A stretch of DNA of 64,000 bases from VRUE01 sp963697915. Lineage in GTDB: Bacteria; Actinomycetota; Thermoleophilia; Solirubrobacterales; 70-9. The stretch covers positions 1,116,001-1,180,000 of the forward strand of contig OY969103.1 of the NCBI GenBank assembly GCA_963697915.1, read 5' to 3'. The notes below the pieces were generated by a model. It did not search any database and was not told where the DNA came from. It saw only the letters and a list, made by a program, of their open reading frames with translations. Positions within the stretch are counted from its first letter, which is position 1. The number at the start of each line of letters is the position of its first letter. Of the stretch, positions 46,949 through 55,770 are shown one piece after another. A program made the position numbers and the translations under genes.

Positions 46949-48316
46949 GTGCCTGACTCCTACGACGTAATCGTCATCGGCGGCGGCCCCGGCGGCTACG
47001 TCGCCGCGATCCGCTCGGCCCAGCTGGGCAAGAAAACCGCCGTTGTCGAGCGCGACAAAGCCGGCGGCCGCTGCCTCAACTACGCCTGCATCCCGGCCAA
47101 GACCGTCCTCCACACGGCCGAGCTCTACGACCACGCGCGCAACAGCGCCGACTTCGGGCTCGTCGTCAAGGACGCCTCGATCGACTGGGACGCCCTCGGC
47201 AAGCGGCGCGCCGCCGTCTCCGAGTCGCTCTCCAACGGCGTGAAGATGCTCTGGGACAAAAACAAGGTGACGATGATCGCGGGCGAGGGGACCCTCAACG
47301 CCGACGGCAACGTCGAGGTCGGCGGCGAGACCTACGAGGCCGGCACGGTGGTGCTGGCGACCGGCTCGGTGGCGCTGCCGATCCCCGGGGTCGAGTTCGG
47401 CGGCCGCGTCCTCGACACCTGGGGCGCCTGGTCGCTGCCCGAGCAGCCGCGGAAGATCGCCGTCGTCGGCGCCGGCGCCTCGGGCTGCGAGCTCGCCTCC
47501 GCATACGGCCGCTTCGGCACCGAGGTGCTGCTGATCGAGATGCTCGACCAGATCCTCCCCGCCGAGGACAAGGACATGGCCCGGATCGTCGAGCGCGCCT
47601 TCAAGAAGCAGAACATCACGATCGCCACCGGCTCCCCGGTCGAGAACGTCGAGGTGGGCGAGGGCTCGGTCAAGCTCACCTACGGCGGCGAGAGCGCCGA
47701 GGTCGACTACCTCTGCATCGCCGGCGGCCGGGCACCGGACGTCGAGGGACTGGGGCTCGAGGCGGCCGGGGTGAAGCTGACCGACAGAGGCAAGGTCGAG
47801 GTCGACGAGTACGGCCGCACCTCGAACCCGAAGGTCTACGCGATCGGCGACCTGGTCAACGCCAAGGCACTCGCCCACAAGGCTTCCGAGGAGGGCGTCG
47901 TCGCGGTCGAGCACGCCGCCGGCGAGTCCACCCACCCGGTCGACCAGAACCTGGTCGCCGGCGCCACCTTCTGCCACCCGCAGGTGGCCAGCGTCGGCCT
48001 CACCGAGGCGGCGGCGAAGGAGGCCGGCCACGAGGTCAAGGTCGGCAAGCTGAAGCTGGGCGGGGTCGGCGCGGCGACCGTCTATGACGACAAAGACGGC
48101 CTGGTCAAGCTGATCGTCGACGCCAAGTACGGCGAGATCCTCGGCGCCCACGTCGTCGGCAACCGGGCCTGCGACATGATCGCCGAGCTGGTCGCGACGA
48201 TCGCGCTCGAGGGCGGCTACCAGGAGCTGGCCCGGATCGTCCACCCCCACCCGACGATCTCCGAGGCGATCCTCGACGCGGCGCGAGCGGTGGATGGCTG
48301 GGCCACCCACGCCTAG
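46949..48316 (+). CDS. lpd: dihydrolipoamide dehydrogenase (E3)
   Basis: 455 residues from GTG 46949. FAD site YDVIVIGGGPGGYVAAIRSAQLG, redox pair CLNYAC in GGRCLNYACIPAK, NAD site IAVVGAGASGCELASAYGRFGTEV, second FAD motif VYAIGDLVNAKALAHKASEEG, and the His-Glu pair in HPHPTISEAILDA. Re-oxidises the lipoyl arm of the PDH complex encoded downstream. TAGGCT (46937-46942) lies 6 nt before the GTG, a candidate leaderless -10. Confidence 0.96.
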   Translation: MPDSYDVIVIGGGPGGYVAAIRSAQLGKKTAVVERDKAGGRCLNYACIPAKTVLHTAELYDHARNSADFGLVVKDASIDWDALGKRRAAVSESLSNGVKMLWDKNKVTMIAGEGTLNADGNVEVGGETYEAGTVVLATGSVALPIPGVEFGGRVLDTWGAWSLPEQPRKIAVVGAGASGCELASAYGRFGTEVLLIEMLDQILPAEDKDMARIVERAFKKQNITIATGSPVENVEVGEGSVKLTYGGESAEVDYLCIAGGRAPDVEGLGLEAAGVKLTDRGKVEVDEYGRTSNPKVYAIGDLVNAKALAHKASEEGVVAVEHAAGESTHPVDQNLVAGATFCHPQVASVGLTEAAAKEAGHEVKVGKLKLGGVGAATVYDDKDGLVKLIVDAKYGEILGAHVVGNRACDMIAELVATIALEGGYQELARIVHPHPTISEAILDAARAVDGWATHA

Positions 48317-48893
48317 GGCGACCTTCTACTTCGACCTGGGTTCGCCCTACGCGTACCTGACCGCGGAGCGGATCAGCGGGCTCTTCACCGATGCCGAGCT
48401 GGAGCAGCCGGAGTGGCAGCCGATCCTGCTCGGCGGGCTCTTCCAGCACTTCGGCCGCGACTCCTGGGCGAACGGGCCGGGGCGCGAGGACGGGATCGCC
48501 GAGGTCGAGCGGCGCGCCCGCGAATACGGGTTGCCGGCGCTCGTCTGGCCCGAGCCATGGCCGGGCAACACGCTGTTCGCGATGCGCGTCGCGACCTTCG
48601 CCAAGCAGACCGGCCGCACCGTCTCCTTCGCCCTCGCGGCCTTCCGCCAGGCCTTCGCCGGCGGCCGCGACCTGACCGAGGCCGACAACGTCCTGATCGC
48701 CGCCGCGGCCTGCGAGATGCACCCCAACGCGCTGCTCAAAGCGGTGCAGACCAAGGTGGTCAAGAACGCCCTCGAGGAGGCGACCGAAGAGGCGGCTGAA
48801 CGGGGCGTGCTCGGCGTCCCCAGCCTCGTCGTCAACGGCGAGGCATTCTGGGGAGACGACCGGGTCGACGAGGCGATCGAGGCGGCCAGCTAA
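48294..48893 (+). CDS. DsbA-fold protein, 2-hydroxychromene-2-carboxylate isomerase-like
   Basis: 199 residues from ATG 48294, overlapping lpd by 23 bp in another frame. Thioredoxin/DsbA fold: RATFYFDLGSPYAYLTAERI (the SPYAYL segment of HCCA isomerase/kappa-GST proteins), WPEPWPGNTLFAMRVATFAKQTG, FRQAFAGGRDLTEADNVLIAAAACEM, RGVLGVPSLVVNGEAFWGDDR with the cis-Pro loop GVPS. No CxxC is present, so a GSH-type isomerase or transferase rather than an oxidoreductase. It lies inside the PDH operon, between lpd and pdhA, which is unexpected. Confidence 0.78.
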   Translation: MAGPPTPRATFYFDLGSPYAYLTAERISGLFTDAELEQPEWQPILLGGLFQHFGRDSWANGPGREDGIAEVERRAREYGLPALVWPEPWPGNTLFAMRVATFAKQTGRTVSFALAAFRQAFAGGRDLTEADNVLIAAAACEMHPNALLKAVQTKVVKNALEEATEEAAERGVLGVPSLVVNGEAFWGDDRVDEAIEAAS

Positions 48894-48902
48894 GGTCAGA
48901 AC

Positions 48903-50102
48903 GTGGCCGACCTCCCCGACGCCAGCACCTGTTATGAGCTGCTTGCGCGGATGACTCTGATCCGGCGCTTCGAGGAGGAGGCCGGGCGCCAGTACCAACG
49001 GGCGAAAGCCGGCGGCTTCCTGCACCTGGGGATCGGCGAGGAGGCGACGATCGTCGGCACCGCGGCGGCGATGCGCGACGAGGACTACCTGATCGGCACC
49101 TACCGCACCCACGGCCACGCGATCGCCCGCGGCACCGACCCGAAGCGGGTGATGGCGGAGCTCTTCGGCCGGGTCGACGGGACCAGCGGCGGTCGCGGTG
49201 GCTCGATGCACATCTTCGACCGCGAGCGGCGCTTCATGGGGGGCTACGGAGTGGTCGGCGGCAACCTGCCGATCGCGGCCGGCCTCGCCCTCTCCTCCGA
49301 GTACAAGGGCGAGGACGCGGTCACCGTCTGCATGTTCGGCGACGGCGCCTCCAATACCGGCAACTTCGGCGAGACGATGAACCTGGCGGCGCTCTGGCAG
49401 CTGCCGGTCTTCTTCCTGGTCGAGAACAACCTCTACGGGATGGGGACCTCGGTCGAGCGCCACTCCGCCCAGACCGACCTCTCGAAGAAGGCGGAGGGCT
49501 ACGGGATCAGCGGCGAGCGGATCGACGGGATGGACGTGATCGCCGTCCGCGACGCCGTCGCCGAGGGGATCCGCGAGGCGCGCGAGGAGCGCCGCCCGAC
49601 CCTGCTCGAGGCCTTCACCTACCGCTACCGCGGCCACTCCGCCGCCGACCCCGAGGTCTATCGCGAGCGCGAGGAGGTCGAGGAGTGGCGGGAGAAAGAC
49701 CCGATCGAGGCCTTCGCCAAGCGCTGCGTCGAGGCCGGTGTGCTGGGCGAGCGCGAGGTGCAGGAGGTGCGCGAGAAGGCCGAGGCCGAAGTGGTGGAGG
49801 CGGTCGAGTTCGCCGACGCCTCGCCGGAGCCGGCCCTCGACACCCTCTACGAACACCTCTACGTCACCGACAGCGGGGGCTGGTACGCGGTCGACGAGCG
49901 CAGCCCCGAGCCGCACCGCGGCGAGGACGAGGGCCACATGCCGGAGGCGGCGCGCGAGCTGGCCGAGGCGGGTGCCGCCTACGCCGGGCAGCCCGACGGG
50001 CCGCGCCCCAACCCCGCCGAGCAGGGCGACGCCCGGGAGGGAACCGAGTCGGTCGCCGCGGAGGGAGCCGACGCGCCGGTCGCCGAGGAGGTCGAGGAGT
50101 AG
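48903..50102 (+). CDS. pdhA: pyruvate dehydrogenase E1 component, alpha subunit
   Basis: 399 residues from GTG 48903. Thiamine-diphosphate site GDGASNTGNFGETMNLAALWQLPVFFLVENNLYGMGT, with TYRTHGHAIARG and GGRGGSMH upstream and TFTYRYRGHSAADPE downstream. With PdhB it decarboxylates pyruvate and loads acetyl on the lipoyl arm. The C-terminal 65 residues (EDEGHMPEAARELAE ... EGADAPVAEEVEE) form an acidic Ala/Glu/Pro-rich tail beyond the usual family end. TAAGGT lies 6 nt before the GTG. Stop and the pdhB start share one base. A branched-chain dehydrogenase E1 is possible but less likely beside lpd and lip genes. Confidence 0.9.
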   Translation: MADLPDASTCYELLARMTLIRRFEEEAGRQYQRAKAGGFLHLGIGEEATIVGTAAAMRDEDYLIGTYRTHGHAIARGTDPKRVMAELFGRVDGTSGGRGGSMHIFDRERRFMGGYGVVGGNLPIAAGLALSSEYKGEDAVTVCMFGDGASNTGNFGETMNLAALWQLPVFFLVENNLYGMGTSVERHSAQTDLSKKAEGYGISGERIDGMDVIAVRDAVAEGIREAREERRPTLLEAFTYRYRGHSAADPEVYREREEVEEWREKDPIEAFAKRCVEAGVLGEREVQEVREKAEAEVVEAVEFADASPEPALDTLYEHLYVTDSGGWYAVDERSPEPHRGEDEGHMPEAARELAEAGAAYAGQPDGPRPNPAEQGDAREGTESVAAEGADAPVAEEVEE

Positions 50103-51106
50103 TGGCGACGCTGCGGATGCGCGAGGCGCTGCGCGACGCGATGGCGGAGGAGATGCGCCGCGACGAGGCGGTCTTCGTGATGGGCGAGGACGTCGGCGTC
50201 TTCCAGGGCGCCTTCAAGGTGACCGAGGGGCTGCTGGACGAGTTCGGCGAACGACGGGTGCGCGACACGCCGATCTCCGAGAACACGATCGTCGGTGCCG
50301 GGGTCGGCGCGGCGATGGGTGGGCTGCGGCCGGTGGTCGAGCTGATGACGGTCAACTTCTCGCTGTTGGCGCTCGACCAGATCGTCAACCACGCGGCCGC
50401 GATCCCCTACATGTTCAACGGCCACGCCCGGGTGCCGATGGTGGTGCGGATGCCGGGCGGCGGCGGGCACCAGCTCGGCCCCACCCACTCGCACAGCTTC
50501 GAGGCGCTCTACCTGCAGGTGCCGGGCCTGCTGGTCGCCTGCCCCTCGACTCCGGCCGACGGCAAGGCGCTGCTGAAGGCGGCGATCCGCGACGACAACC
50601 CGGTGATCTTCATCGAGCACGAGAGCCTCTACGGCAGCCGCGGCGAGGTCGCCGACGGGGACGATGACGAGGCCGGCGGCGGGGTGCTGCGCTTCGGCGA
50701 AGCGGCGGTGCGCCGCGAGGGCTCCGACGTGACGATCGTCGGCGTGCTGAAGATGGCGCACGTGGCCGAGGAGGCGGCACGGGTGCTCTCCCACGAGCAC
50801 GGGGTCGAGGCCGAGGTGATCGACCCGCGCACGCTGCGGCCGCTCGACCTCGACACGATCCTCGAGTCGGTGCGCAAGACGAACCGGGCGGTGATCGTCG
50901 AGGAGGGCTGGCCGCACGGCGGCGTCGGCGCCAACCTCTCGACCCTGATCACCGAGCAGGCCTTCGACCACCTCGACGCGCCGGTGCAGCGGGTGACCGG
51001 CGCCGATGTCCACATGCCGTACTCGCGGCGGCTCGAGCAGGCGGCGATTCCCCACGAGGAGCACGTCGTGAAGGCGGCGCTGGTGACCCTGGAGGGGGCG
51101 GGCTAG
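50102..51106 (+). CDS. pdhB: pyruvate dehydrogenase E1 component, beta subunit
   Basis: 334 residues from GTG 50102. Transketolase-like pyrimidine domain and C-terminal domain: VFVMGEDVGVFQGAFKVTEGLLDEFG, DTPISENTIVGAGVGAAMGGLRPVVELMTVNF, GGGGHQLGPTHSHSFEALYLQVPGLLVACPSTPADGKALL, VTIVGVLKMAHVAEEAA, EVIDPRTLRPLDLDTI, VIVEEGWPHGGVGANLS. Forms the alpha2beta2 E1 with PdhA. Overlaps pdhC by one base. Confidence 0.94.
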   Translation: MATLRMREALRDAMAEEMRRDEAVFVMGEDVGVFQGAFKVTEGLLDEFGERRVRDTPISENTIVGAGVGAAMGGLRPVVELMTVNFSLLALDQIVNHAAAIPYMFNGHARVPMVVRMPGGGGHQLGPTHSHSFEALYLQVPGLLVACPSTPADGKALLKAAIRDDNPVIFIEHESLYGSRGEVADGDDDEAGGGVLRFGEAAVRREGSDVTIVGVLKMAHVAEEAARVLSHEHGVEAEVIDPRTLRPLDLDTILESVRKTNRAVIVEEGWPHGGVGANLSTLITEQAFDHLDAPVQRVTGADVHMPYSRRLEQAAIPHEEHVVKAALVTLEGAG

Positions 51107-52374
51107 TGGCCGACGTGGTGATGCCGCGGCTCTCGGACTCGATGGAGGAGGGGACGATCCTGCAGTGGCTGAAGCAGGTCGGGGACGAGGTCGCGGTCGG
51201 CGACGAGCTGGTCGAGATCGAGACCGACAAGGCGAACATGGCCTACGAAAGCGACCTTGCCGGGACGTTGAGCGAGATCGTGGCTGAGGAGGGTGAGACG
51301 TTGCCGGTGGGGGCGGTGATCGCGCATATTGGTGATGCGGCTGAGGGTGGCAGTGACTCGGCTGAGGGTTCAGAGCGCACGCCCGCGGGTCCTGTCGCGG
51401 CAGGGGACCCACCCCCCCTTCCGGTAGCTAAAGCTTCCTCAGGGGGGGTCCCCCCTACCGCGCCACCCGTGGAAGAGACGGCAGAGAAACCAGCTGGGAA
51501 TGGGCACAGGCCCAAAGCCTCCCCCTTAGCTCGCAGGCTGGCCAAGGAGAAGCAGCTTGATCTCTCCAAGCTGGAGGGCTCGGGGCCGGGCGGGCGGATC
51601 GTCAAGGCTGATGTGGAGAAAGCTGCTGCTGCACCAAGCGCTCCGCCGCCGCCCGTGGCGCAAGCTGGGCCCGAGACCGCCAAGGGGCAGACGAGCTTCG
51701 AGGAGCTCTCGAAGCTGCAGCAGGTGATCGCGCGGCGGATGGCGGAGTCGAAGGCGACTGCGCCGCACTTCTACCTGCGGGCGGTCGTCGACATGAGCCA
51801 GGCGGCCGAGGGGCGGGCCAAGCTGAAGGCGATGGCGGGCGAGGGGTCGATCGTCCCCTCCTTCAACGACATGGTCGTCAAGGCCTGCGCGCTGGCGCTG
51901 CGCGAGCACCCGCACGCCAACGGGGCCTACCGCGACGGCCGCTTCGAGCTCTACTCGCGGGTCAACGTCGGGGTCGCCGTTGCCGCCGAGAACGCGCTCG
52001 TCGTCCCCACGGTCTTCGACGCCGACAGCAAGGGCCTGCGCCAGATCGCCGCCGAGTCGCGGCAGCTGGCGCAGCGGGTGCGCGACGGCCAGATCACCCC
52101 ACCGGAGCTCTCCGGGGCGACCTTCACCGTCTCCAACCTGGGGATGTACGGGATCGAGGGCTTCTCGGCGGTGATCAACCCGCCGCAGGCGGCGATCCTC
52201 GCCGTCGGCGCGATCGAGGAGCGGCCGGTCGTCCGCGACGGCGAGATCGTCACCGCCCACCTGATGGGCGTCGACCTCGCCTGCGACCACCGCATCCTCT
52301 ACGGCGCCCCCGCCGCCGAGTTCCTCGCCCGGGTGCGGGCACTGCTCGAAGAGCCTCTCTCGCTGGCGCTCTAG
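51106..52374 (+). CDS. pdhC: dihydrolipoamide acetyltransferase (E2) of pyruvate dehydrogenase
   Basis: 422 residues from GTG 51106. One lipoyl domain (1-78) with Lys42 in EIETDKANM, a Pro/Ala/Gly linker, an E1/E3-binding domain at about 137-172 (ASPLARRLAKEKQLDLSKLEGSGPGGRI), and the catalytic core from about 200 with HFYLRAVVDMSQ, FTVSNLGMYGIEGFSAVINPPQAAILAVG and DHRILYGAPAAEFL (catalytic His). LipA and LipB encoded downstream supply the lipoyl group. The linker is partly made by a palindromic GC-only sequence (51402-51457), and codons in 51280-51540 are less C-rich than elsewhere. Confidence 0.95.
   Translation: MADVVMPRLSDSMEEGTILQWLKQVGDEVAVGDELVEIETDKANMAYESDLAGTLSEIVAEEGETLPVGAVIAHIGDAAEGGSDSAEGSERTPAGPVAAGDPPPLPVAKASSGGVPPTAPPVEETAEKPAGNGHRPKASPLARRLAKEKQLDLSKLEGSGPGGRIVKADVEKAAAAPSAPPPPVAQAGPETAKGQTSFEELSKLQQVIARRMAESKATAPHFYLRAVVDMSQAAEGRAKLKAMAGEGSIVPSFNDMVVKACALALREHPHANGAYRDGRFELYSRVNVGVAVAAENALVVPTVFDADSKGLRQIAAESRQLAQRVRDGQITPPELSGATFTVSNLGMYGIEGFSAVINPPQAAILAVGAIEERPVVRDGEIVTAHLMGVDLACDHRILYGAPAAEFLARVRALLEEPLSLAL
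51402..51457. repeat. imperfect palindrome within the E2 linker
   Basis: AGGGGACCCACCCCCCCTT and AGGGGGGGTCCCCCCTA are near reverse complements around a 20-nt centre CCGGTAGCTAAAGCTTCCTC. It codes in frame for linker residues 99-118 (GDPPPLPVAKASSGGVPPT). It may be an inserted element or a locally expanded linker. Confidence 0.5.
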
Positions 52375-52375
52375 C

Positions 52376-53974
52376 TCAGCACGTCTTTTTGGCGCCCGTC
52401 ACCGCGTTCCAGGCGCGGGGGAGCGAGAAGTCGGCGGCGACGCGGAAGACGCCGGGGCTGCCGGCGCGGGCGACGGTCCAGTCGCCGCGGTGCAGGAGGC
52501 AGCCGCTGCCGCGGGCGATCGACCAGTAGGGGGTGAAGGCGACGCGGACGAGGAACTCACCCGGGCGGGTGACGTCGAGGGCGAATCCGTCGTGGTCGAG
52601 CCAGCGGACCTCGGCGGCGCCGGCGCCGAGCGGCTGCACCAGCGGCGCCGGGTCGCGGACCTCGTAGATGCGCCAGTGCGGGTTGGACCAGCGCAGGTCC
52701 AGGTAGCCGGGCGACGTGCTGATCAGGCGGCGCTCGGCCACCGCGGAGTAGTCGAGCTCGGCGTCGGGCAGGGCGACGTAGCGGATCGCGTTGTCGTGCA
52801 GCCAGGCGCGGTAGGCGGTGTGGGTCAGCGGCCGCTCGGCGTAGAAGATGGCCTCGCGCGTGGTGTCGAGCTGGCGCAGCCAGCCGCGCGCCAGTTCGAA
52901 GTCGGGCGCGAGGTAGGCCGACTCCCAGTGGTTGGCGGTCGGCGGCACCTCGACGCGGGCGACGCTGCCGCCGTTCTCGCGCAGCCACTCGGCGACCGGG
53001 GCGAAATAGGCGGCCTTGGTCGAGGGGTCGCCGACGCTGCGGGCGATCTGTGTGACGCTCGCGGTCACCTGCCAGTAGAGGCCGCCGGCGAGGAGGAGGG
53101 CGAGGAACCAGACCGGCACGCGCGGCCGCCGCGCCAGCAGCACCGCGGCGATCACGGGGCCGCCGAAGAGGGCGCCCATGCGCACCGCGTTCCCCCCCAC
53201 CGCGTTGGGCACCAACCAGATCACGGTCGCGGCCAGGATGTAGGCGAAGAGGACGCGGCGCAGCTGCCACTCCTCGGCGGCGACCCCGCGGGTGAGGAAG
53301 AGGGCCGAGCCGCAGAAGAGCGGGATCGCGACGTATGAGGAGAAGGCGAAGGGGAACTCGCCGGCGCCGGGGAAGACGAGGTTGGGGATCAGGGTCAGGG
53401 CGAGCGCCAGGGCCGCGACCCAGACCGCGGCGAGGTCGGCGCGGCGGACCGCGGCCAGCAGCACGCCGGCGAGGAAGACGGCGGCGACCGGGCTGGAGAG
53501 GGCGCAGGCGGCCGAGGCGACCAGGGCCAGTCCCGGGCGGTCGAGCTGCAGGGCGCGCAGCGAGGCGAGGCCGAAGACGACCCCAAGGGCAAAGGTCAGC
53601 TGGCCGTCGGCGAGCAGGGTGACGACGCCGGCCGCGAACCAGAGCGTCGCCGGCCGCGCCGCCTCGCCCCAGCGGTCGCGGACGAGGCGGTCGAAGAGGT
53701 AGGCGGAGGCGACGACGGCGACGGTGCCGACCAGGCGCGGGCCGAGCAGAGCCGCCAGCGGTGGGAAGAGGACGCTGTAGGTGAGCGTGTAGTGGCCGCC
53801 GTACCAGCTGCCGTTCCAGATCGCCAGGCCGGTGCGCTGGAAGAGCTCGGTGCGGAAGACCTGCGCGGCGAGGTCGCCGACGGGCGGGTTCCAGGCGAGC
53901 ATCGCCAAGGCGAGGATGAGGCTGAGGGCGACGGCCGGGAGCCAGTCGGGTCGGAGGGTCCTGGACTGGGCCAT
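52376..53974 (-). CDS. polytopic membrane protein, GT-C glycosyltransferase-like
   Basis: 532 residues from ATG 53974. About ten membrane helices in the first 320 residues (WLPAVALSLILALAMLAWNPP, GTVAVVASAYLFDRLV, VWVAALALALTLIPNLVF, VPVWFLALLLAGGLYWQV), then a soluble C-terminal domain of about 200 residues (EVPPTANHWESAYLAPDFELARGW, VRVAFTPYWSIARGSGCLLH). This layout is like GT-C lipid-linked sugar transferases or YfhO-like proteins, but I see no certain catalytic Asp/Glu motif, so the function is open. Placed between pdhC and lipB; its stop is one base past the pdhC stop. Confidence 0.65.
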   Translation of the reverse strand: MAQSRTLRPDWLPAVALSLILALAMLAWNPPVGDLAAQVFRTELFQRTGLAIWNGSWYGGHYTLTYSVLFPPLAALLGPRLVGTVAVVASAYLFDRLVRDRWGEAARPATLWFAAGVVTLLADGQLTFALGVVFGLASLRALQLDRPGLALVASAACALSSPVAAVFLAGVLLAAVRRADLAAVWVAALALALTLIPNLVFPGAGEFPFAFSSYVAIPLFCGSALFLTRGVAAEEWQLRRVLFAYILAATVIWLVPNAVGGNAVRMGALFGGPVIAAVLLARRPRVPVWFLALLLAGGLYWQVTASVTQIARSVGDPSTKAAYFAPVAEWLRENGGSVARVEVPPTANHWESAYLAPDFELARGWLRQLDTTREAIFYAERPLTHTAYRAWLHDNAIRYVALPDAELDYSAVAERRLISTSPGYLDLRWSNPHWRIYEVRDPAPLVQPLGAGAAEVRWLDHDGFALDVTRPGEFLVRVAFTPYWSIARGSGCLLHRGDWTVARAGSPGVFRVAADFSLPRAWNAVTGAKKTC

Positions 53975-54022
53975 GGGAGCGTGGCGCCAAGGATAAGGGC
54001 GCGCTATGCGAGGATTTCAAGG

Positions 54023-54721
54023 ATGAGCGCTGAACTCCTCGTCGTCCGCTGCGGCTTGATGCCCTACGAGGAGGCACGCGTGGCCCAGCGTTGGCTGGAG
54101 GGAGCGCGCCAGGAGGGCGAGGTTGCGGACGTCCTGCTGCTGCTCGAGCACCTCCCGGTTTACACGCGCGGGCGCCGCTCCACCCCCGATGAGCTGCCGA
54201 TGCAGACCGAGTGGTACGAGATGCAGGGGATCGAAGTGCGGGACACCGACCGGGGCGGGCGCGTCACCTACCACGGCCCCGGCCAGCTGGTCGCCTACCC
54301 GATCGTCTCGCTGCGCCCCTACGGCGACGACGTCCACGAGTACGTGCGGCGGCTGGAGCGGGTGATGATCGGGGCGCTGGCCGACCACGGCGTAGCGGCC
54401 GAGACGATCGAGGGCCTGACCGGGGTCTGGACCGGCGATCGCAAGATCGGCTCGATCGGGGTCCACGTCAGCCGTGGGGTCACCACCCACGGGCTGGCGA
54501 TCAACGTCAACAACGACCTGCAGCCGTTCGAGTGGGTGGTCCCCTGCGGGATCGAGAACTGCCGCGTCACCTCGCTCAGCCGCGAGCTCGGCGCCGAGCA
54601 GGACCTGGGCGCCTTCACCGACACCCTGGTCAGGCACTTCGCCGCCGTCTACGAGCGGCAGCCGGTGGCGACCGAGCCGACGACCTTGGGACTCGACAAC
54701 GCTAGGCTCGGGGTCGCATGA
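54023..54721 (+). CDS. lipB: octanoyltransferase LipB
   Basis: 232 residues from ATG 54023. Moves octanoyl from acyl carrier protein to the lipoyl-domain Lys. Seen: VLLLLEHLPVYTRGRRS, RGGRVTYHGPGQLVAYPIVSL, GVWTGDRKIGSIGVHVSRGVTTHGLAINV (catalytic Lys) and VVPCGIENCRVTSLSRELG (catalytic Cys). Pairs with LipA directly downstream (ATGA overlap). It serves the PDH E2 and other lipoyl proteins. Confidence 0.96.
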   Translation: MSAELLVVRCGLMPYEEARVAQRWLEGARQEGEVADVLLLLEHLPVYTRGRRSTPDELPMQTEWYEMQGIEVRDTDRGGRVTYHGPGQLVAYPIVSLRPYGDDVHEYVRRLERVMIGALADHGVAAETIEGLTGVWTGDRKIGSIGVHVSRGVTTHGLAINVNNDLQPFEWVVPCGIENCRVTSLSRELGAEQDLGAFTDTLVRHFAAVYERQPVATEPTTLGLDNARLGVA

Positions 54722-55701
54722 GCGAACCACTGGAGACGCGGGCCGAGCCCGCCGAGCGGGTCCACGTCACCCGTTCGCGCGCCAAACCGGGCGGCACCGC
54801 TGCCGAGTCCGAGGGCGCGATCCCCTTCCGCCGCGCGCGCAAGCCCCCGTGGCTGAAGGTGCCGGCGCCGGGCGGGCCGACCTACCGGCGGCTGAAGGCC
54901 TCGATCGGCTCCGACAACCTGCACACCGTCTGCGAGGAGGCCAACTGCCCCAACGTCGGCGAGTGCTGGGAGCGGGGTACGGCGACCTTCATGATCCTCG
55001 GCGACGTCTGCACCCGGCGCTGCGGCTTCTGCAACGTGCAGACCGGGGTGCCGACCTGGAACGACCCGCTGGAGCCGCTGCGGGTCGCCAACCAGGTGAA
55101 GCGGATGGGGTTGCGCCACGCGGTCGTCACCTCGGTCGACCGCGACGACCTGCCCGACTACGGGGCGAGCGCCTTCGTCGGCGTGATCCGCTCGATCCGG
55201 ATGCAGGCGCCGGGCTGCAAGGTCGAGGTCCTCACCCCCGACTTCCGCGGCCAGGAGATGCCGCTGGCGAAGGTGATCCACGAGCGCCCCGACGTCTTCA
55301 ACCACAACGTCGAGACGGTGCCGCGGCTCTACCCGAAGGCGCGGCGCGGCTCCAAGTTCCCGCGCTCGGCGCGGGTGCTGAAGATGGCGAAGGAGATGGG
55401 CGGCGCCGAGGTGGTGACCAAGTCGGGCCTGATGGTCGGGCTGGGCGAGAGCTTCGAGGAGATGGTCGAGACCTTCGGCCTGCTGCGCGAGCACAAGGTC
55501 CAGGTGCTGACCGTCGGCCAGTACCTGCGGCCGACCGAGAACCACCTGCCGGTCGAGCGCTACTGGCACCCGGAGGAGTTCGAGGCGCTCGAGCGCGAGG
55601 CCTACAAGCTCGGCTTCGAGTCGGTCGCCTCAGGCCCGCTGGTGCGCAGCAGCTACCACGCCGACCAGAACCTGCCGCAACCCGCCGCCGCGACGGGCTG
55701 A
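54718..55701 (+). CDS. lipA: lipoyl synthase LipA
   Basis: 327 residues from ATG 54718. Radical-SAM enzyme that inserts two sulfurs into octanoyl-protein. Auxiliary cluster CEEANCPNVGEC and radical SAM motif CTRRCGFCNV are both present, plus VVTSVDRDDLPDYGA, FNHNVETVPRLYPKAR and SGLMVGLGESFEEMVET, with the C-terminal RSSYHADQ. A basic N-terminal extension of about 40 residues precedes PPWLKV. TAGGCT 9 nt before the ATG (54703-54708) could be an internal promoter in lipB. Confidence 0.97.
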   Translation: MSEPLETRAEPAERVHVTRSRAKPGGTAAESEGAIPFRRARKPPWLKVPAPGGPTYRRLKASIGSDNLHTVCEEANCPNVGECWERGTATFMILGDVCTRRCGFCNVQTGVPTWNDPLEPLRVANQVKRMGLRHAVVTSVDRDDLPDYGASAFVGVIRSIRMQAPGCKVEVLTPDFRGQEMPLAKVIHERPDVFNHNVETVPRLYPKARRGSKFPRSARVLKMAKEMGGAEVVTKSGLMVGLGESFEEMVETFGLLREHKVQVLTVGQYLRPTENHLPVERYWHPEEFEALEREAYKLGFESVASGPLVRSSYHADQNLPQPAAATG

Positions 55702-55711
55702 TCGCCGCATC

Positions 55712-55750
55712 TCCACGCGTTTTCCCTGAAATAGAGGGAAAACGCGTGAG
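55712..55750. repeat. palindromic repeat family A, copy 3 (inverted)
   Basis: CACGCGTTTTCCCT, loop GAAATAG, AGGGAAAACGCGTG. The loop is the reverse complement of the loop in copy 2, so this copy has the opposite orientation. It sits between the convergent stops of lipA (55701) and the MBL-fold gene (55771) and can end both transcripts. Confidence 0.85.
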
Positions 55751-55770
55751 GCTGTGCGCGACGGCGTCTT

